A stretch of 64,000 bases of DNA from Excoecaria cochinchinensis (lineage: Eukaryota; Streptophyta; Magnoliopsida; Malpighiales; Euphorbiaceae), in assembly GCA_947683425.1 (NCBI GenBank), contig CANTUQ010000101.1:28109001-28173000 (forward strand). The letters run 5' to 3'. Below the pieces are notes generated by a model, which was not told where the DNA came from, made no database searches, and saw only the letters and a list, made by a program, of their open reading frames with translations. Shown one piece after another: positions 37,333-48,969 of the stretch; positions within the stretch are counted from its first letter, which is position 1, and the number at the start of each line of letters is the position of its first letter. The translations under genes were made by a program, and so were the position numbers.

Positions 37333-38968
37333 TCAAGCATTTTTAGGTACCCAATTTATCTTAGGTCCTAGAGGGTTAGCAGTAACTGTTCCAGAATTCT
37401 TAATCACCCATATTTGTTTAACAAAATTAGCATTCTTCTTATAAAAACAAAATTTTGAAATATGCCCTTTTTTGCAACAATAAAAGCATGTAGCAGAAGA
37501 ATTAGTTGCTAATTTTTTATAAGATGCTGTTTTATCAGCCTTTTTCGTAAAATAATTTTTCTTATAAAAATTCTTTGATGAACTTGCTGGAAATAATTTC
37601 ACATTTTCAACAGTGTTATTATTGCACACACAAACTTGTTTTCCTTTGCATTTTTCATGTAAAGATGCATATTTAGTTTCTAAATTAGAAAAATCATTTT
37701 TCCATTTTATTTCTGATTGCTTAGAGTTCTCATGTTCCAAACTCAATGCATCAAAATTCTTTTTCATTTCAGTATGCGTCTTCTTAAGCAGACAATATTT
37801 ATGATGCAATTCTTCAAAATAATCAAGCATTTTTTCATACTCATTACCATCAGAATCAGAGTCAGAATCACTTACTTCAGATTTCTCTGAATCATTAGCT
37901 GAAGGTCTCTGCTCTTCATCAGAAAATAGATTTTGCTCTTCACGATCAAAAATTGCCATCAGACCAATTTCATCAGAATTTTCAGATTCTCCTTCACTCA
38001 TGCTTGACTCTTCACTATCGCTCCACGTAGCCTTCATAGCCTTCTTCTTGAATTTTTTCTCCTTTCTTTTCAAGTTTGGACATTTAGGTTTGATATGTCC
38101 TGGTTTGTTGCACTCATAGCAGATAACTTCTCCAGCAGATTTTGATGAATTTTCTACCTTGTGATGAGGGAATTTTTTATGCTGTTTTCTGTAGGATTTC
38201 TTTCCTTTTCTATATAGCTTTCTGAATTTCTTTGTGATTAACTCCATCTCATCATCCCCTGTAGAATAATCACTTCCAAATCTCTGCATCTTGAGATTTA
38301 ATATAAAACTCATGCAAAATAAGGTATCCACATACATTATCAAAATTAAGTGTGCTAAGATCCTTATCTAATAAAATTGAAGCTTTTGCTTCCCATCTAG
38401 GTGTGAGACCTCTTACCAGTTTTGCAATTTTATCATATTCATCAAGTTTTTTGCCCAAAGCTTTAATATCATTTGTTAATTTCACATACCTGTTAATTAC
38501 CTCAGATATGGACTCCTCAGGTTTCATCTTAAAGCTTTCGTAATCCACCATAAGAACATGCAATCTTGTGTCTTTGACTTGATTTGTACCTTCATATGTT
38601 GTTTCTAGCTTGTCCCATATCTCTTTCGCAGTTTCACATCCAGAGACTCTGTTAAACTCATTTGTTTGTAATGAGCAAAACAGAATACTCATTGCTTTGG
38701 AGTTTAGCTGCACTAATTTCTTCTCAGCTTTAGTATATTCCATTCTCATTTTTAACATAGTGGCAGTACCAGATGCTCCTGCTTCAGTTGATGGCTTTCT
38801 TGGAGGTTCGTATCCATCTTCGATAATATCCCAGCAGTCCATGTCTTGCGATTGAATGAAGTGCCTCATTACAACTTTCCAGAATGGATAATTCTCACCA
38901 CTGAACATAGGAGGACGATGAACAGAATGCCCTTCCTTGAATGGAGTTGCTACTGGAGTATCAGCCAT
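37333..38968 (-). pseudogene. gag of the Sirevirus element, frameshifted
   Basis: The frame starts at the ATG at 38968 (MADTPVATPFKEG). A UBN2/copia gag domain (FSGENYPFWKVVMRHFIQSQ ... AKEIWDKLETTYEGT) runs to about 38300, where a frameshift moves reading to the frame 38343-37333. The second part is Lys-rich. It has a CCHC knuckle CYECNKPGHIKPKC, an acidic Ser/Glu/Asp segment, a coiled-coil-like stretch and a second knuckle CFYCCKKGHISKFC. Gag packages the RNA into virus-like particles. The frameshift would prevent a full-length product from this copy unless it is bypassed. Confidence 0.88.
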
Positions 38969-39014
38969 TTGTAGAATCACTCAAGGATGTTAAGTCTTAG
39001 GGAAATTGAGAACC

Positions 39015-39026
39015 GCTCTGATACCA
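39015..39026 (-). other. Primer binding site (initiator Met tRNA) of the Sirevirus element
   Basis: The minus strand reads TGGTATCAGAGC two bases after the 5' LTR end. It is complementary to the 3' end of initiator methionine tRNA, the usual primer of plant copia elements. Confidence 0.92.
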
Positions 39027-39028
39027 AA

Positions 39029-40153
39029 TGTAGGTCTCAAAGACACTCAAGAGGGGGGGGTGAATTGGGTGTCTCAAAATTTTCTGGCTGATTTTCTAAT
39101 GGAACAGATTTGACAAATTAAAATTCAGAATATAGAAACAGAGTAGAAAAGATGTCAGAAAAGTTTGCACACAGAATTTATAGTGGTTCGGCCAACATGC
39201 CTACATCCACTCCCCAAGATTCACTACTTGAGCCTTTCTTCAATCTTAACTCTTTTAAAGGCAAGAGTAAAAGCCAATATACAATCCTAAATTTGTATAT
39301 CTACTCACAATCTTTTTCCCAAAGTAAAAGATTAAAACACTTACTAGAAAATTCTTTCTTTAGGTTTCTAGCCAACCTAACTCACAATTTTTATCAAGAT
39401 AATTTCCTCACACTGAAATTACAACAAAGCTATAACCAAATTGAGGAGAATATATAAAGAATGAAGTGCCAAAGATGTGGAAAGTGAAATAAAAGATTTA
39501 AGCTTTTCTCTTAAGAGGTAGAAATTCTTTCCAAGCTTTTTCTAACCTTCTAATGGGTAAAACATCATGTATTTATACTCAAAAAATTGTTTTGAGAAGT
39601 TTAAATCATAAACTAGCCGTTTATGGCTGTTGGAGGTCAAAACAGACAAGTTAAATTTCAACTAGCCGTTTTCTAGCCGTTATTTTGTCTTTTTGTGCGA
39701 TTCTGAGTTTTGCCCAGAATTCTGATACGATCAGAAATTCAGTTAGAAATTGGTAGATAGAAATTTATTTAGAAATTCCTTTAGAAAACTGAGACACGAA
39801 AATTCATTTTCTAAAAAGCCATTTTCTGATGAAAAACAGTTTTGATCAAAAGTTCATTTCTGACTTAAAGCATTTTTATGCAAATTTTAAAACCAAAATG
39901 TGTATGCATGAGTGAGAATATTTTGCCTCAATTTGATCTTACAAATTAATAATCTAATTCCTATCAAACTAAGACATCTCACCAATTACATCTTGAATCC
40001 ATACTTGATAAAACTTGATCTCCATAAATGTTGTATTGCATCAGACAAACTCATAGAAAAGTTCCTGTAGAGATATGATTAGAAAAGAATTCTTAATAGA
40101 GTTTATTTAAGGTTTGATAATCATCAAAATTAGAGTGTGACCTTAGGCCAACA
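39029..40153 (-). repeat. 5' LTR of the Sirevirus element
   Basis: This LTR of 1125 bp matches 33856-34968, with about 15 substitutions and a few indels by eye. It ends next to the TTAGA duplication. Confidence 0.95.
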
Positions 40154-41180
40154 TTAGACTATCCCATGCCTCAACTCTCCATATATCATCAAGGACCACC
40201 AAGTATCTCTTCTTCTTCAATGCATCATTCAGTGCTTTCATCAATTCTTCCTCCTGTGTAGCGCCAATTTCATCTTTGAGAGCTTTGATCAACTCCTCCT
40301 CATCTATTATATTGAAGTATCTCTTCTCCTTCAATACATCTCTGAGTACATATTTGAGTGATGTGATCAACTCTTCCTCTTCCATTCTTTTCCTAGCTGC
40401 CTTATCCTCTTTAGCATAAAGTTTATCTTTGAGTGCTTTGATAAGCTTTTCCTCCTCCTCCATTTGAGTACTTTGACCAACATCCTTCAGGATTAGAAGC
40501 AAAATATCCGTTAGAGAAAATTGTTGAGACAGGAATGCCCAAGAATGGCAATCGAAATGCTCCTTGACATCATTACGATTGTAGATTTGCTTGGCAAGAG
40601 TGGTTTTACCAATCCCGCTTGAAACAACCCGAAGACCATCATCCTGTTGCATCAATTGAGCCAAAACATCCTTTGTAGCACTCTCCAACTTGATCACATG
40701 CTCATCCTCTTCATGAGGATCAGTTCGCCTGAGCATTCGTCTAATCTCACTGCCGAAAGTTGACCACTCTGCTTCACTAACAAATTTGATTCCAGCCATT
40801 TGCATACTGTTATAAATGTCCCCAATCTTAGCTCGAATGGAACTTATCTGGGTTCCAATATCATGGAGTTGGGGAGCTTTGATTAATGTGAGAATCCGGT
40901 TGAATATGCTGAAGCTGCCCTCTCCTTTTCGTATCTTGAGAAGGAATTCATCAATGACATCCCCAGCATCATAAGCAATGTCTCTGATTTGAGATATCCA
41001 TTTACGAACTTGCTCGTCTTGATCTTGACTGCGGTCTGCATCTCTCAAAAAGCACTGTATTCGTTCCAATTCTGATTGCAATCGTTCAACATCTTCCTTT
41101 ACATTGAAAAGAAAACTTGCCTCGCTTGCGAGTAAGTTTGAGATTTTATCTAAAGCAATGGAGACAATAGTATCTGCCAT
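40154..41180 (-). pseudogene. NLR-1, 5' half: coiled-coil and start of NB-ARC
   Basis: It starts at the ATG at 41180 (MADTIVSIALDKISNLL) with an Rx-type coiled-coil. The EDVID-like motif is AYDAGDVIDEF. The Walker A region reads LRVVSSGIGKTTLAKQIY and lacks several residues of the usual GMGGIGKTT, including the first glycine. Between RNBS-A and the kinase-2 motif YLVVLDDIW lies an unusual run of four EEELIKALKD-like units. The frame is open up to DSL, where the Sirevirus sits. Removing the element and one TTAGA gives DSL-KRVFPNGKKGSK and continues into the 3' half at 33855, so the insertion point is exact. The protein would be an intracellular immune receptor of the RPP8/RPP13 type, but it is disrupted here. 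Confidence 0.92.
40195..40470 (-). repeat. Internal acidic repeat in NLR-1 before kinase-2
   Basis: Four copies of a unit encoding EE-x-LI-x-(A/S)LK-x(3)-L lie near 40232, 40277, 40352 and 40430 on the minus strand. One copy is followed by KEKRYFNIID, a decayed image of the true KKKRYLVVLDD, so the duplicated unit included part of kinase-2. Confidence 0.8.
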
Positions 41181-42669
41181 TTTTCGTTTGCAAAAACATA
41201 TAAATTTACAGAATTACGATACAACTTGACAACGAAGATACATTGGATTTACTTTATTTTGCTTAAAAGCAACACTACATAGTCTTTATCATTATTGATC
41301 AATTTATTGAAAGAGCGACAACATCTGTTGAAATCTTTAGTTGTTTTAAGAACTGAAACAAATAGTGCTCAGAGACGGCGCATTTGAAAAACAAAACACC
41401 TTGACCAAAGGAGAGGCAACACTATCTGGTTGCCAACAACAGATTTCCAATTTCAAACAGCAATAAACGTTATAAGACTACAAAAGAAGAGCACCATAAT
41501 TAGAAGTTATATGTGGATCGGCGGGATAATTTATAAGAAACATTTTCAAGTTATCAGATCGGATTGATTTGATTTCTAGGTAGTTATTTTTATTTTTCAA
41601 AATTTTCCTTATTAAAGTATATATTGCTCCGTGAGAGAAAATACCTTTTAACTTGGCCTCCTAAATTTTTTGAATCCTCCGTGTATATAATTTTCACCAA
41701 CTAGTTCATCATCATTACTGTTTGCTGCTGCTGCTGCGAAATTACAAGGAAATTACAGTTTTGCGAGGAAACATTATCGGTTGCTAAAACATAACGTTAT
41801 TATTGTTGCGACGGTTTTTTTCACTAATATTTAGCGACAAAACATGTTATAGCTACGATCATCATCATCATCTATCAGAGCAATAAATTAAAGTTTGGAA
41901 AAAAAAAAAAAAATAAAAAAGACAATGGTGTTGTTTAGTAACATACTAACCCATATACTTGAGGGGCAAGTCGTGAAAATCCTCTCCTTCTATTCCGTCT
42001 ACCTCTTTTAAAACTTCTAAGTAAACTCACAGCTTCAAGTTTCAGTTCTTGATTTTGGGAAACAATTAGAACTTGATTTCTTAAGTAAATACAATTAATT
42101 GGATCCCAATATATATTAGCTTATAATTAATACCTCTCTTTAAGATATTATATTGCTTGCTATAGAGATGGGCAAGGTATTTCACTTTTTAGAGCAGATA
42201 ATCTTAAATCTCAACACGTACTCCGTCCATTCTACATTTAGGATATATAGATATACCCTTCATGCTAAAGATGTGGGCGTACGTAGCCATATATCGATGA
42301 TGAAATGATTTCACATCAACAAGTTTACTGGTTGAAGATTGTATGATTTATTCAATATAAAATATTGTTTTTAGGCTTAACGTTATATCTCACTACCACA
42401 TAAAACGTCTATTGCAATATATTCTTAGCAATGGGTGCAAAATTGTTCTTTTATCTGAAAAGCAACATAATTGTAATATTTTTAATTGTAACACTGAAAA
42501 TATATATTATATTAGAATATTCAAACTGTTACAATAATTTAATAATAATTAGGATTATTAAGCTCATCAAATCTATAAATGAAATTGAAATTTATTCATT
42601 ATTTCCTATGATGAATATAATAAATTTAGCTCTATATATTTTGAGTTGGCAAATGACATTGGATGCGAT
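41181..42669. other. Intergenic region between NLR-1 and the MULE
   Basis: This is AT-rich DNA holding the NLR-1 promoter side. A GCTGCTGCTGC run and a short GCGACGG/TTAGCGAC piece near 41810-41845 recall CACTA subterminal motifs, but no element ends are visible. No gene is supported. Confidence 0.5.
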
Positions 42670-42678
42670 CAAAATTTG

Positions 42679-42953
42679 GGGTTTTTTTTTAGTTTGGTGT
42701 GATTTGTGCTAAAATTCGGAATAGTGGTGCTACAGGAAAAGAATTTAGATTTTTGGTGTGTCGGAAAACGGCACACATAGTTGCCGTTTTTTGGAAAGGA
42801 GGGGCCCACGATAAAGTGGGAAAAGTTGCCAGAAAACGGCAACAATATGTGCCGTTTTCTGGCACAAAATATATTTTTTTTATTTCGTCCAGGCGCAAAA
42901 CGGCACCGTTTTGCGCCTGGCGGTGGATATAGACCAGTCAGAAAACGGCAATG
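42679..42953 (+). repeat. Left TIR of the MULE
   Basis: It is 275 bp and matches the inverse of 49916-50189. It is packed with short palindromes built on AAAACGGCA...TGCCGTTTT. A perfect 32-bp palindrome (CCAGGCGCAAAACGG, CA, then its complement) lies at 42889-42920. Beyond 42953 the ends share only hairpin stems, including GCAGCGCAC...GTGCGCTGC and ACCCGTGA...TCACGGGT. Confidence 0.93.
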
Positions 42954-43916
42954 TTTATGCCGTTTTCTGACAGTCAGAAAACGGCACAGATGGTGCCATT
43001 TTCTGACCAGATTCCCTGCAGCGCACAGTGAGAGCTTACTGTGCGCTGCGCCCCATCAGACCCGTGAAGTGCATCACGGGTATGTAAAATTGCTTAAATA
43101 ATTTACCCATTCTCTTTATAAAGGAACTCTTCAGATTTATTTCATTTCTCTGCTTTCAAACGTATAACCGGTATTCTTATATATATTTTGCGTTTCACTT
43201 ATTCAGTACATATTTACTTATATAGATGTTTATTTCGTCTTAATATATGAAATATAATAGTCGTTGGTGTTGCGGTGAAGAAAAGGAAACAGGTATGAAT
43301 TTGTGAATAATGCACAAAATATTTATGTTAAAAACATTTGAGTGTATGCTTAATATTTTTATTGTCATATTTTAATCACAGGTGCAAGAAAAGTTGTATT
43401 CAAGTTTCAAGTATAATTTGAACAGGTAATTTTTAATGTATTTTTTATGCATTATATAAATTATGTGTGAATGGATTATAATAGTTATCGATTATATATT
43501 ATTGTAAAGTTAATTGAATTAATTTGTAGTTGTGAATTTGTGTAACGATACGGGATGAAATCGTAATTTTGTGGCCATACTTAACTAGCATGTGTTAAGT
43601 TATAAGCATAATTTGAATAGGTAAAGTTCTTAAGTTCTTAATTTTTTTTTTGTATGATATAAATTAAGTTTGAATAGGTGATGATAGTTATCGATTATAT
43701 GTTGTTGTATAGTTAATTGAATTAATTTATAATCGTGAATATGTGTAAAGTTATGGGTTAAAATTATTAGATGATTTAGATTAAATAAAATTAGTTGCAT
43801 CAAAGAATCTAATTTTGAAGGGAAATTAAAATATGTGGGTAGTATGTAAACATCGATGATATTTAAAATATTGTTTAATTGAAAATTTTAATTACATTAA
43901 ACGTAGGAGGACAAAA

Positions 43917-45881
43917 ATGTCGATTCCAGCCATCTTTATATTACATAGTGGAGGGCAGTCAATATGGGGTACGGCCGGTTATCAGTATGATACGTCAAGC
44001 TCATCAGGACGCTCGAGGCGAATGAAACTTAGAAATAAACCCACATATCAGGATCTTATTCATAAAATATCAGTAAAATTGGATCTATCTGTTGATGTAA
44101 GGGTTAGTAGAGTAATATATAAGTGTCCTGTAAACAGTCAGGGCTCGTATTCTTGGGCACTTATGGATGTTACCGACGACGATGACATAGATCAAATATT
44201 TGAAAATTTTGTAATATTTCCTGGATATACGGTGGCGGAGTTAATTATTGAAACCGAAAAAATCCTGATTGGGGATGAACAGAATGTGGTGAACGTTTGT
44301 GATAACATGAATAGGGATAATGCTGGAGATCCAACTCCGACGGGGGATCAGAGAAATGTATTTGTTGATGAGTTAAATGTTGCTTGCAGTAGTGGGACCG
44401 TATTTGCTATACAGTGTGAGGATCCTTCACAGAGGGAAGGGAATGATGATTTGGAAACGATAGAAGCAAGTCCAATTAGAGAGTTTAGAGGGCAGGTTGA
44501 AATTAATATTGGGTCAAGTTCAAGGGATGAATGTCGAGACGGTGCAATTAGCGGCATAGCTGATAACGAAAATGGGTACATTTCTCCAAGTTTAGATCCC
44601 GAGGAGGACGACCAGGAGATTGACTTGAATGATGCATTTGAGGAAACGGGTATTAGAGAAGTTGATCAAGTTAGTACTGCTTGCCCAACCCATGTTTCAG
44701 AAGGCATGCAGAATATGAATATTAACGATGTCAGATATAATGTGGGAGGACATAATGAGATTTCACGGTTTCAATTTCCGTCATTGCACCATACAAATGT
44801 CAATATCGCAGAAGCGGAGATTAACATGTCGAATGATTTACCAACAGGGAGGTGGGACGGTGTATCTGAATTTTCTGAAGGGTTGCTTTTCACTTCGAAA
44901 GATGAAGTGAAGGCATGTGTGAAGAAATGGTCAATTATGAACAATGTTTCTTACAAAGTTGTGGAATCAAAACCATCTTTTTGGGTTGTTTGTTGCTCAA
45001 GAGCAGATGAAACTGGTTGTCAGTGGAGGTTACGTGCCATGAAAAAGAGGACATGTGCATACTGGATAATCAGTGTGTACAAGGCAGCACACAGCTGCAC
45101 AGCATCACTACTTTCTCAGCAGCACAGACAGTTAGATACGCAGATCATTTGTGACTGTATCTTAGAGATGGTTAGTGCAGCCCCCGATCTAAAAGTTAGT
45201 GTTATAATGGCCGACATGAGGAACCGTTTCAACTATGATGTCTCGTACAGCAAGGCTTGGTATGCGAAGACTAAGGCGCTAGAAGAAATTTTTGGCAACT
45301 ATGAGGATTCGTACGGAAAATTGCCAGTTTATCTTAAAGCAATGGAAAGGTACAATCCGGGATTCTGCTATGAATTTGTTGTTGATGATAGCGCGAAACA
45401 AAACTGTACGCAATTCAGGAGACTATTTTGGACATTTAAGCCATGCATAGATGGGCTATCACATTGCAAGCCGGTCTTGCTAATAGATGGGACGTTCATG
45501 ACGGGAAAGTTTCACCAAACTCTTTTGATTGCCAGTTCTATTGACGGTAACAATTATCTATTCCCGACAGCATTTGCCGTAGTTGAGGGAGAAAATAAAT
45601 CTAGCTGGGCGTGGTTCATGACATGCATAAGGCGGTATGTCACAAAACAGTCAGGAATAACAGTTATTTCTGACCGACATGCTGGCATTTTGGCATTATT
45701 TCGCGATGAAAATAGCGGGTGGAGGGAGCCATTGGCATTCCATCGTTATTGTCTACGCCATTTCGTGTCTAACTACAATACCGCACATCGAAATCCCAAA
45801 ATGATTGTGGATCCTCACAAAATGCCGGGACGCGGTATTCTATGGGTGTCTGAAATACATCTGAAGACATGGGGAAGCTAG
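43917..45881 (+). pseudogene. MURA-like transposase, truncated at its C-terminus
   Basis: The ORF of 654 residues starts at ATG 43917. An N-terminal PB1-like/MuDR N domain (about 1-115) is followed by an acidic linker, then the MuDR DNA-binding region (about 320-420: LFTSKDEVKACVKKW, GCQWRLRA). The DDE transposase core then starts with VLLIDGTF (first Asp) and VISDRHAGIL (second Asp), followed by HRYCLRH. The frame then leaves the family pattern at about RNPKM (near 45803) and stops at 45881. The third catalytic residue (Glu) and the SWIM zinc finger that normally follow are missing. The last 113 nt overlap the antisense end of the PMD gene. It could bind the TIRs but should not catalyse transposition. 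Confidence 0.88.
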
Positions 45882-48003
45882 GATTGCTATAACTTGAACC
45901 ACCTACATCAGCATGATCAAAACTCGTTGAACCAACTTCGTACGATGTAACATTTATGCTAGGAAATGGCATCGTGCATTGTTCACTCGGACATTGAATT
46001 TCATTAAAAGGCCACGACATGGGCGGTGGAACTTGCATGACATTAGGGTTGTTATACCTCTCTGGAACAACTGCCCGCCTGTCAGCCATCCCTCTTCGAC
46101 GTCGCTGTGTCCTAAAGTCTTGAAACTGAGTTTCCATCGGTGGAATATTTATTGTATTTGGTGCCGGCTGCCTTGGATACTCAGTTTGGAATCTAGATTC
46201 ATGACCAATTGCACCAAGTATACTGGACATTAACCCTCGACCCCTTACAGCATCACCTTCATCATGTACTAGTCTTTCGAGGCCATCCGCCTAAAAATAT
46301 ATTACGCGACATACAATTAGTGAACAACCAAATGAAGCGCCATACAATTGTGTGATAAAAAATATATTTCACAAACGTGACAAGATTTAAATACTTACGG
46401 CAGCTGCTCGGTTTGCGCCGCTTGGAGTGATCCATCGTCTTGTTCGTTGTACATACCACTGCATGTACTCAGAACGAATGCTTAAATGTTGTCTCTGCCC
46501 TTGGCCAATTACAACCCTATTATGGCGGTTTCTCCACTCATTAATGAATGCTGAAAATTCTAAAGCCCAATTCACCGCATTTTGTCCACGCAAGTCTATA
46601 GAATGTAAATTGTCTTGTACCATGGGTGGAGACGGAATTGGTTGGTTAAAACCAAACTGTCTCATTACTCTGTCTGGATGGTGCCATTCAATTATATAGA
46701 AGCAAATGAGTGGTACAACAGACATCCAACAGCACTGGCCCCTTCTACAAAATTCTGGGAGCAACTGTATCACATTTGCATAGGGCTCCCATTCAAACTG
46801 TAACACACATAAAAATAAACAAATTATTCATAGATAATGTACTGTTTTTTACTAAACGTATTAAGCAGTAAATTTCAATGTCAACCTGTTCTATTGATTG
46901 CGTATCTAAAATTTCTCGATACGTATTCGTTTCCATCCTGTGCATATGGATGTTGCGAGGTTCGACGTTACGTGCCCACCTAATAAAACAAATTGCTCAT
47001 AAAGCAGTTATTTACACTATTTAATAAATTACACGTCAATTAATCAATTTTCTGAATGACACATATACCTGAATCCATAAGGCATGTTAGTATTTATCGT
47101 ATACGGCTCCACATGTTCCGGTCGAAATTGGGGTAGCCTCTCCCACGCCCACATCTGTAGGAGTTGAAGATATCCTGAAACTCCCTTGGCATCAGGACGC
47201 GTTGCCCTACAAAGATCTCTATAAAGCCATGCTAGACAGGCCGACCCCCAACTATATTGGCCAACATTTTCTAAATCCGCTAAAAGTGGTAGGAACATTA
47301 AGTGCACTAGTGAAGCATTTTGCGAAGCAAATAACATGCCGCCAAAACATCTTAACATCCATGCACGAGCATGCTGTCGTACGACTTCCGGAGTTGCATT
47401 GTTAGGCAACTGATTAAAGGTAGCATCCAACCAGGTCAATTTTACTTTTCCACCACGCATATCATTTTCTGTTGGAACTGATCCTAGTAGCTCATAACAT
47501 AGTGCTGGCCAATCCATATTTGTTCGACCCGTCACAGGTTCACCGTCGATCGGTAAACCCGTCAAAATTCCCACATCTTCAAGGGTAATTGTGGTCTCAC
47601 CGCATGCCAGATGAAATGTGTGCGTTTCCGGTCGCCATCGCTCAACAAGTGATGTGATTAAATTCCAATCTAAACACACCACTCCTATATTCACTAGCCC
47701 CACCAGACCAGCTGCCCTTATATAGGGTAAAATTCTTTGATCAATAGCCGTATAGTGCTCATCTACACTACACCTTCGGGTCCTCAACAAATCCCTCTCA
47801 GCCTTCAGCATTCACAAAATAAGGCAGGCCGTAAGCTCAACACCAACAAAAAAAATTAGATTTTGCTCTTCACGTTAAATTTATAACTAAATAATTACCG
47901 AATTATTCCAAATTGCATCAGATCGGTGTCTCCCTTGAAGAATCAGCAGTTCCCTATTAATTGGACCCGGATTAATTCGTGCAGCTCCCACATATCGATC
48001 CAT
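45769..48003 (-). CDS. Plant mobile domain (PMD) protein, MAIN/MAIL-like, carried by the MULE (five exons)
   Basis: Exons are 48003-47899, 47802-47069, 46979-46886, 46797-46399 and 46290-45769. They have GT-AG junctions and sum to 1854 nt, giving 617 residues with no internal stop. The start MDRYVGAARINPGP leads into the PMD (PF10536) at about residues 20-400. It contains DQRILPYIRAAGLVGLVNIG, ERWRPETHTFHLACGE, TITLEDVGILTGLPIDGEPV and LWY-like stretches such as LAWLYRDLCRAT. The C-terminal 150 residues are Pro/Ser-rich and unstructured. PMD proteins occur both in transposons and as host genes; Arabidopsis MAIN and MAIL1 silence transposons and keep meristems intact. What a MULE-borne copy does is unknown. 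The last nine or so codons appear to come from antisense MURA sequence. Confidence 0.88.
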
Positions 48004-48336
48004 GACCTCACCTGTATCAATTTTTTCATCATATATGTTAAATTCTTTTAAATAGGATATTAAGTTTTATTCGTTTCATTTTCTTATGATCGTTCACGTT
48101 GATTTCAATTTCCCATATATATAACACAAATTATTCGCAATTTACACCACTCCGATATTTTGTTATACCATTTTCGAATATAAATTACAGGACAATTTCT
48201 ATATTATTACAGAATAAAACTATATAAATATGCTCAAAAATAATTAACATTGCTATATTATAAGTAACACACCGTTCTTCAAACATCAATAATATTACAA
48301 ATCAAACAACAATTACATTTTTTCCCATCTCACGAT

Positions 48337-48759
48337 CTAATGGACATAATGTTTAGGCCACAAATTATAATTACGCCACCTACAATAAGTTATTTGGGGT
48401 ACTGGTATTGTATCCCTAACTTTTAAAAATTCTTCTTCACTAATTCCATATACATCTTTTAAAAATATCAAAACAACTTCCTCATATTTTGTCACCTCAT
48501 CCATATTCCAAATTCTGATAATTACTGGCATAAAAATTAGTGGCACCGTCATCCAAATTGCCTCAACTTTTTTAGCCTCTGTCATTGGATATCCGTGCAT
48601 TATAATTTCCTGTAATTTTTTATTCATTTGAACGAAGTACTCCGACATTGTCATTCCAATTTCAATTCGGCTGCAATACAAATCATCCCATTTCCTCTTA
48701 ACTATTGCCACCGCCACATCACCCCTCATCGCTCTAGGGGTTAAAAACGTTCGCACCAT
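48337..48759 (-). CDS. Gag-like ORF carried by the MULE
   Basis: This 140-residue ORF starts at ATG 48759. The bases just upstream end in ATTATAG, a possible splice acceptor, so it may be an inner exon. The stretch KWDDLYCSRIEIGMTMSEYF and the helices after it resemble the fold pattern of copia gag (UBN2), in which short helices surround an M-x-EYF motif. It has no CCHC knuckle, protease or other pol part. It lies on the same strand and upstream of the PMD gene, so both could share a transcript from the right TIR. The gag relation is a pattern call only. It could also be an unrelated helical protein. Confidence 0.5.
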   Translation of the reverse strand: MVRTFLTPRAMRGDVAVAIVKRKWDDLYCSRIEIGMTMSEYFVQMNKKLQEIIMHGYPMTEAKKVEAIWMTVPLIFMPVIIRIWNMDEVTKYEEVVLIFLKDVYGISEEEFLKVRDTIPVPQITYCRWRNYNLWPKHYVH

Positions 48760-48969
48760 CTATAATATTAAATTCACATTAAAAAATGCAACATAAATTT
48801 ATTATATTTCATATTGGTATATTTTACGTTGTTATATTTTACGTTTTCTAAATTGATTATACGCAATACAGTATCAAAATATGAATTAACTTATTAAACA
48901 AATCTACATTACAATTTTATTAAATTTTTCATCATTAACTTTTATTTAGTTCAAGATAGACAACAAAAT

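Larger units (their letters stand above)
33856..40153 (-). mobile_element. Sirevirus-type Ty1/copia LTR retrotransposon inserted in NLR-1
   Basis: The element has 1.1-kb LTRs with TG...CA ends and is flanked by the 5-bp duplication TTAGA (33851-33855, 40154-40158). It reads on the minus strand: 5' LTR 40153-39029, then a primer site TGGTATCAGAGC complementary to initiator Met tRNA, gag, protease, a gag-pre-integrase part, an RNase H tail, a long AT-rich stretch, a polypurine tract and the 3' LTR. The motif around the polypurine tract (GTCATCATCAAAAAGGGGGAGAT) marks the Sirevirus lineage. The integrase core and reverse transcriptase are missing, so the copy is non-autonomous. The LTRs differ by about 15 substitutions and 3 indels by eye (about 1.3%), so the insertion is fairly recent. 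Confidence 0.95.

Noticed and set aside
41810..41850. GCGACGG and TTAGCGAC pieces resembling CACTA subterminal motifs
   Set aside because: Too short, with no CACTACAAGAA ends or TSD nearby.
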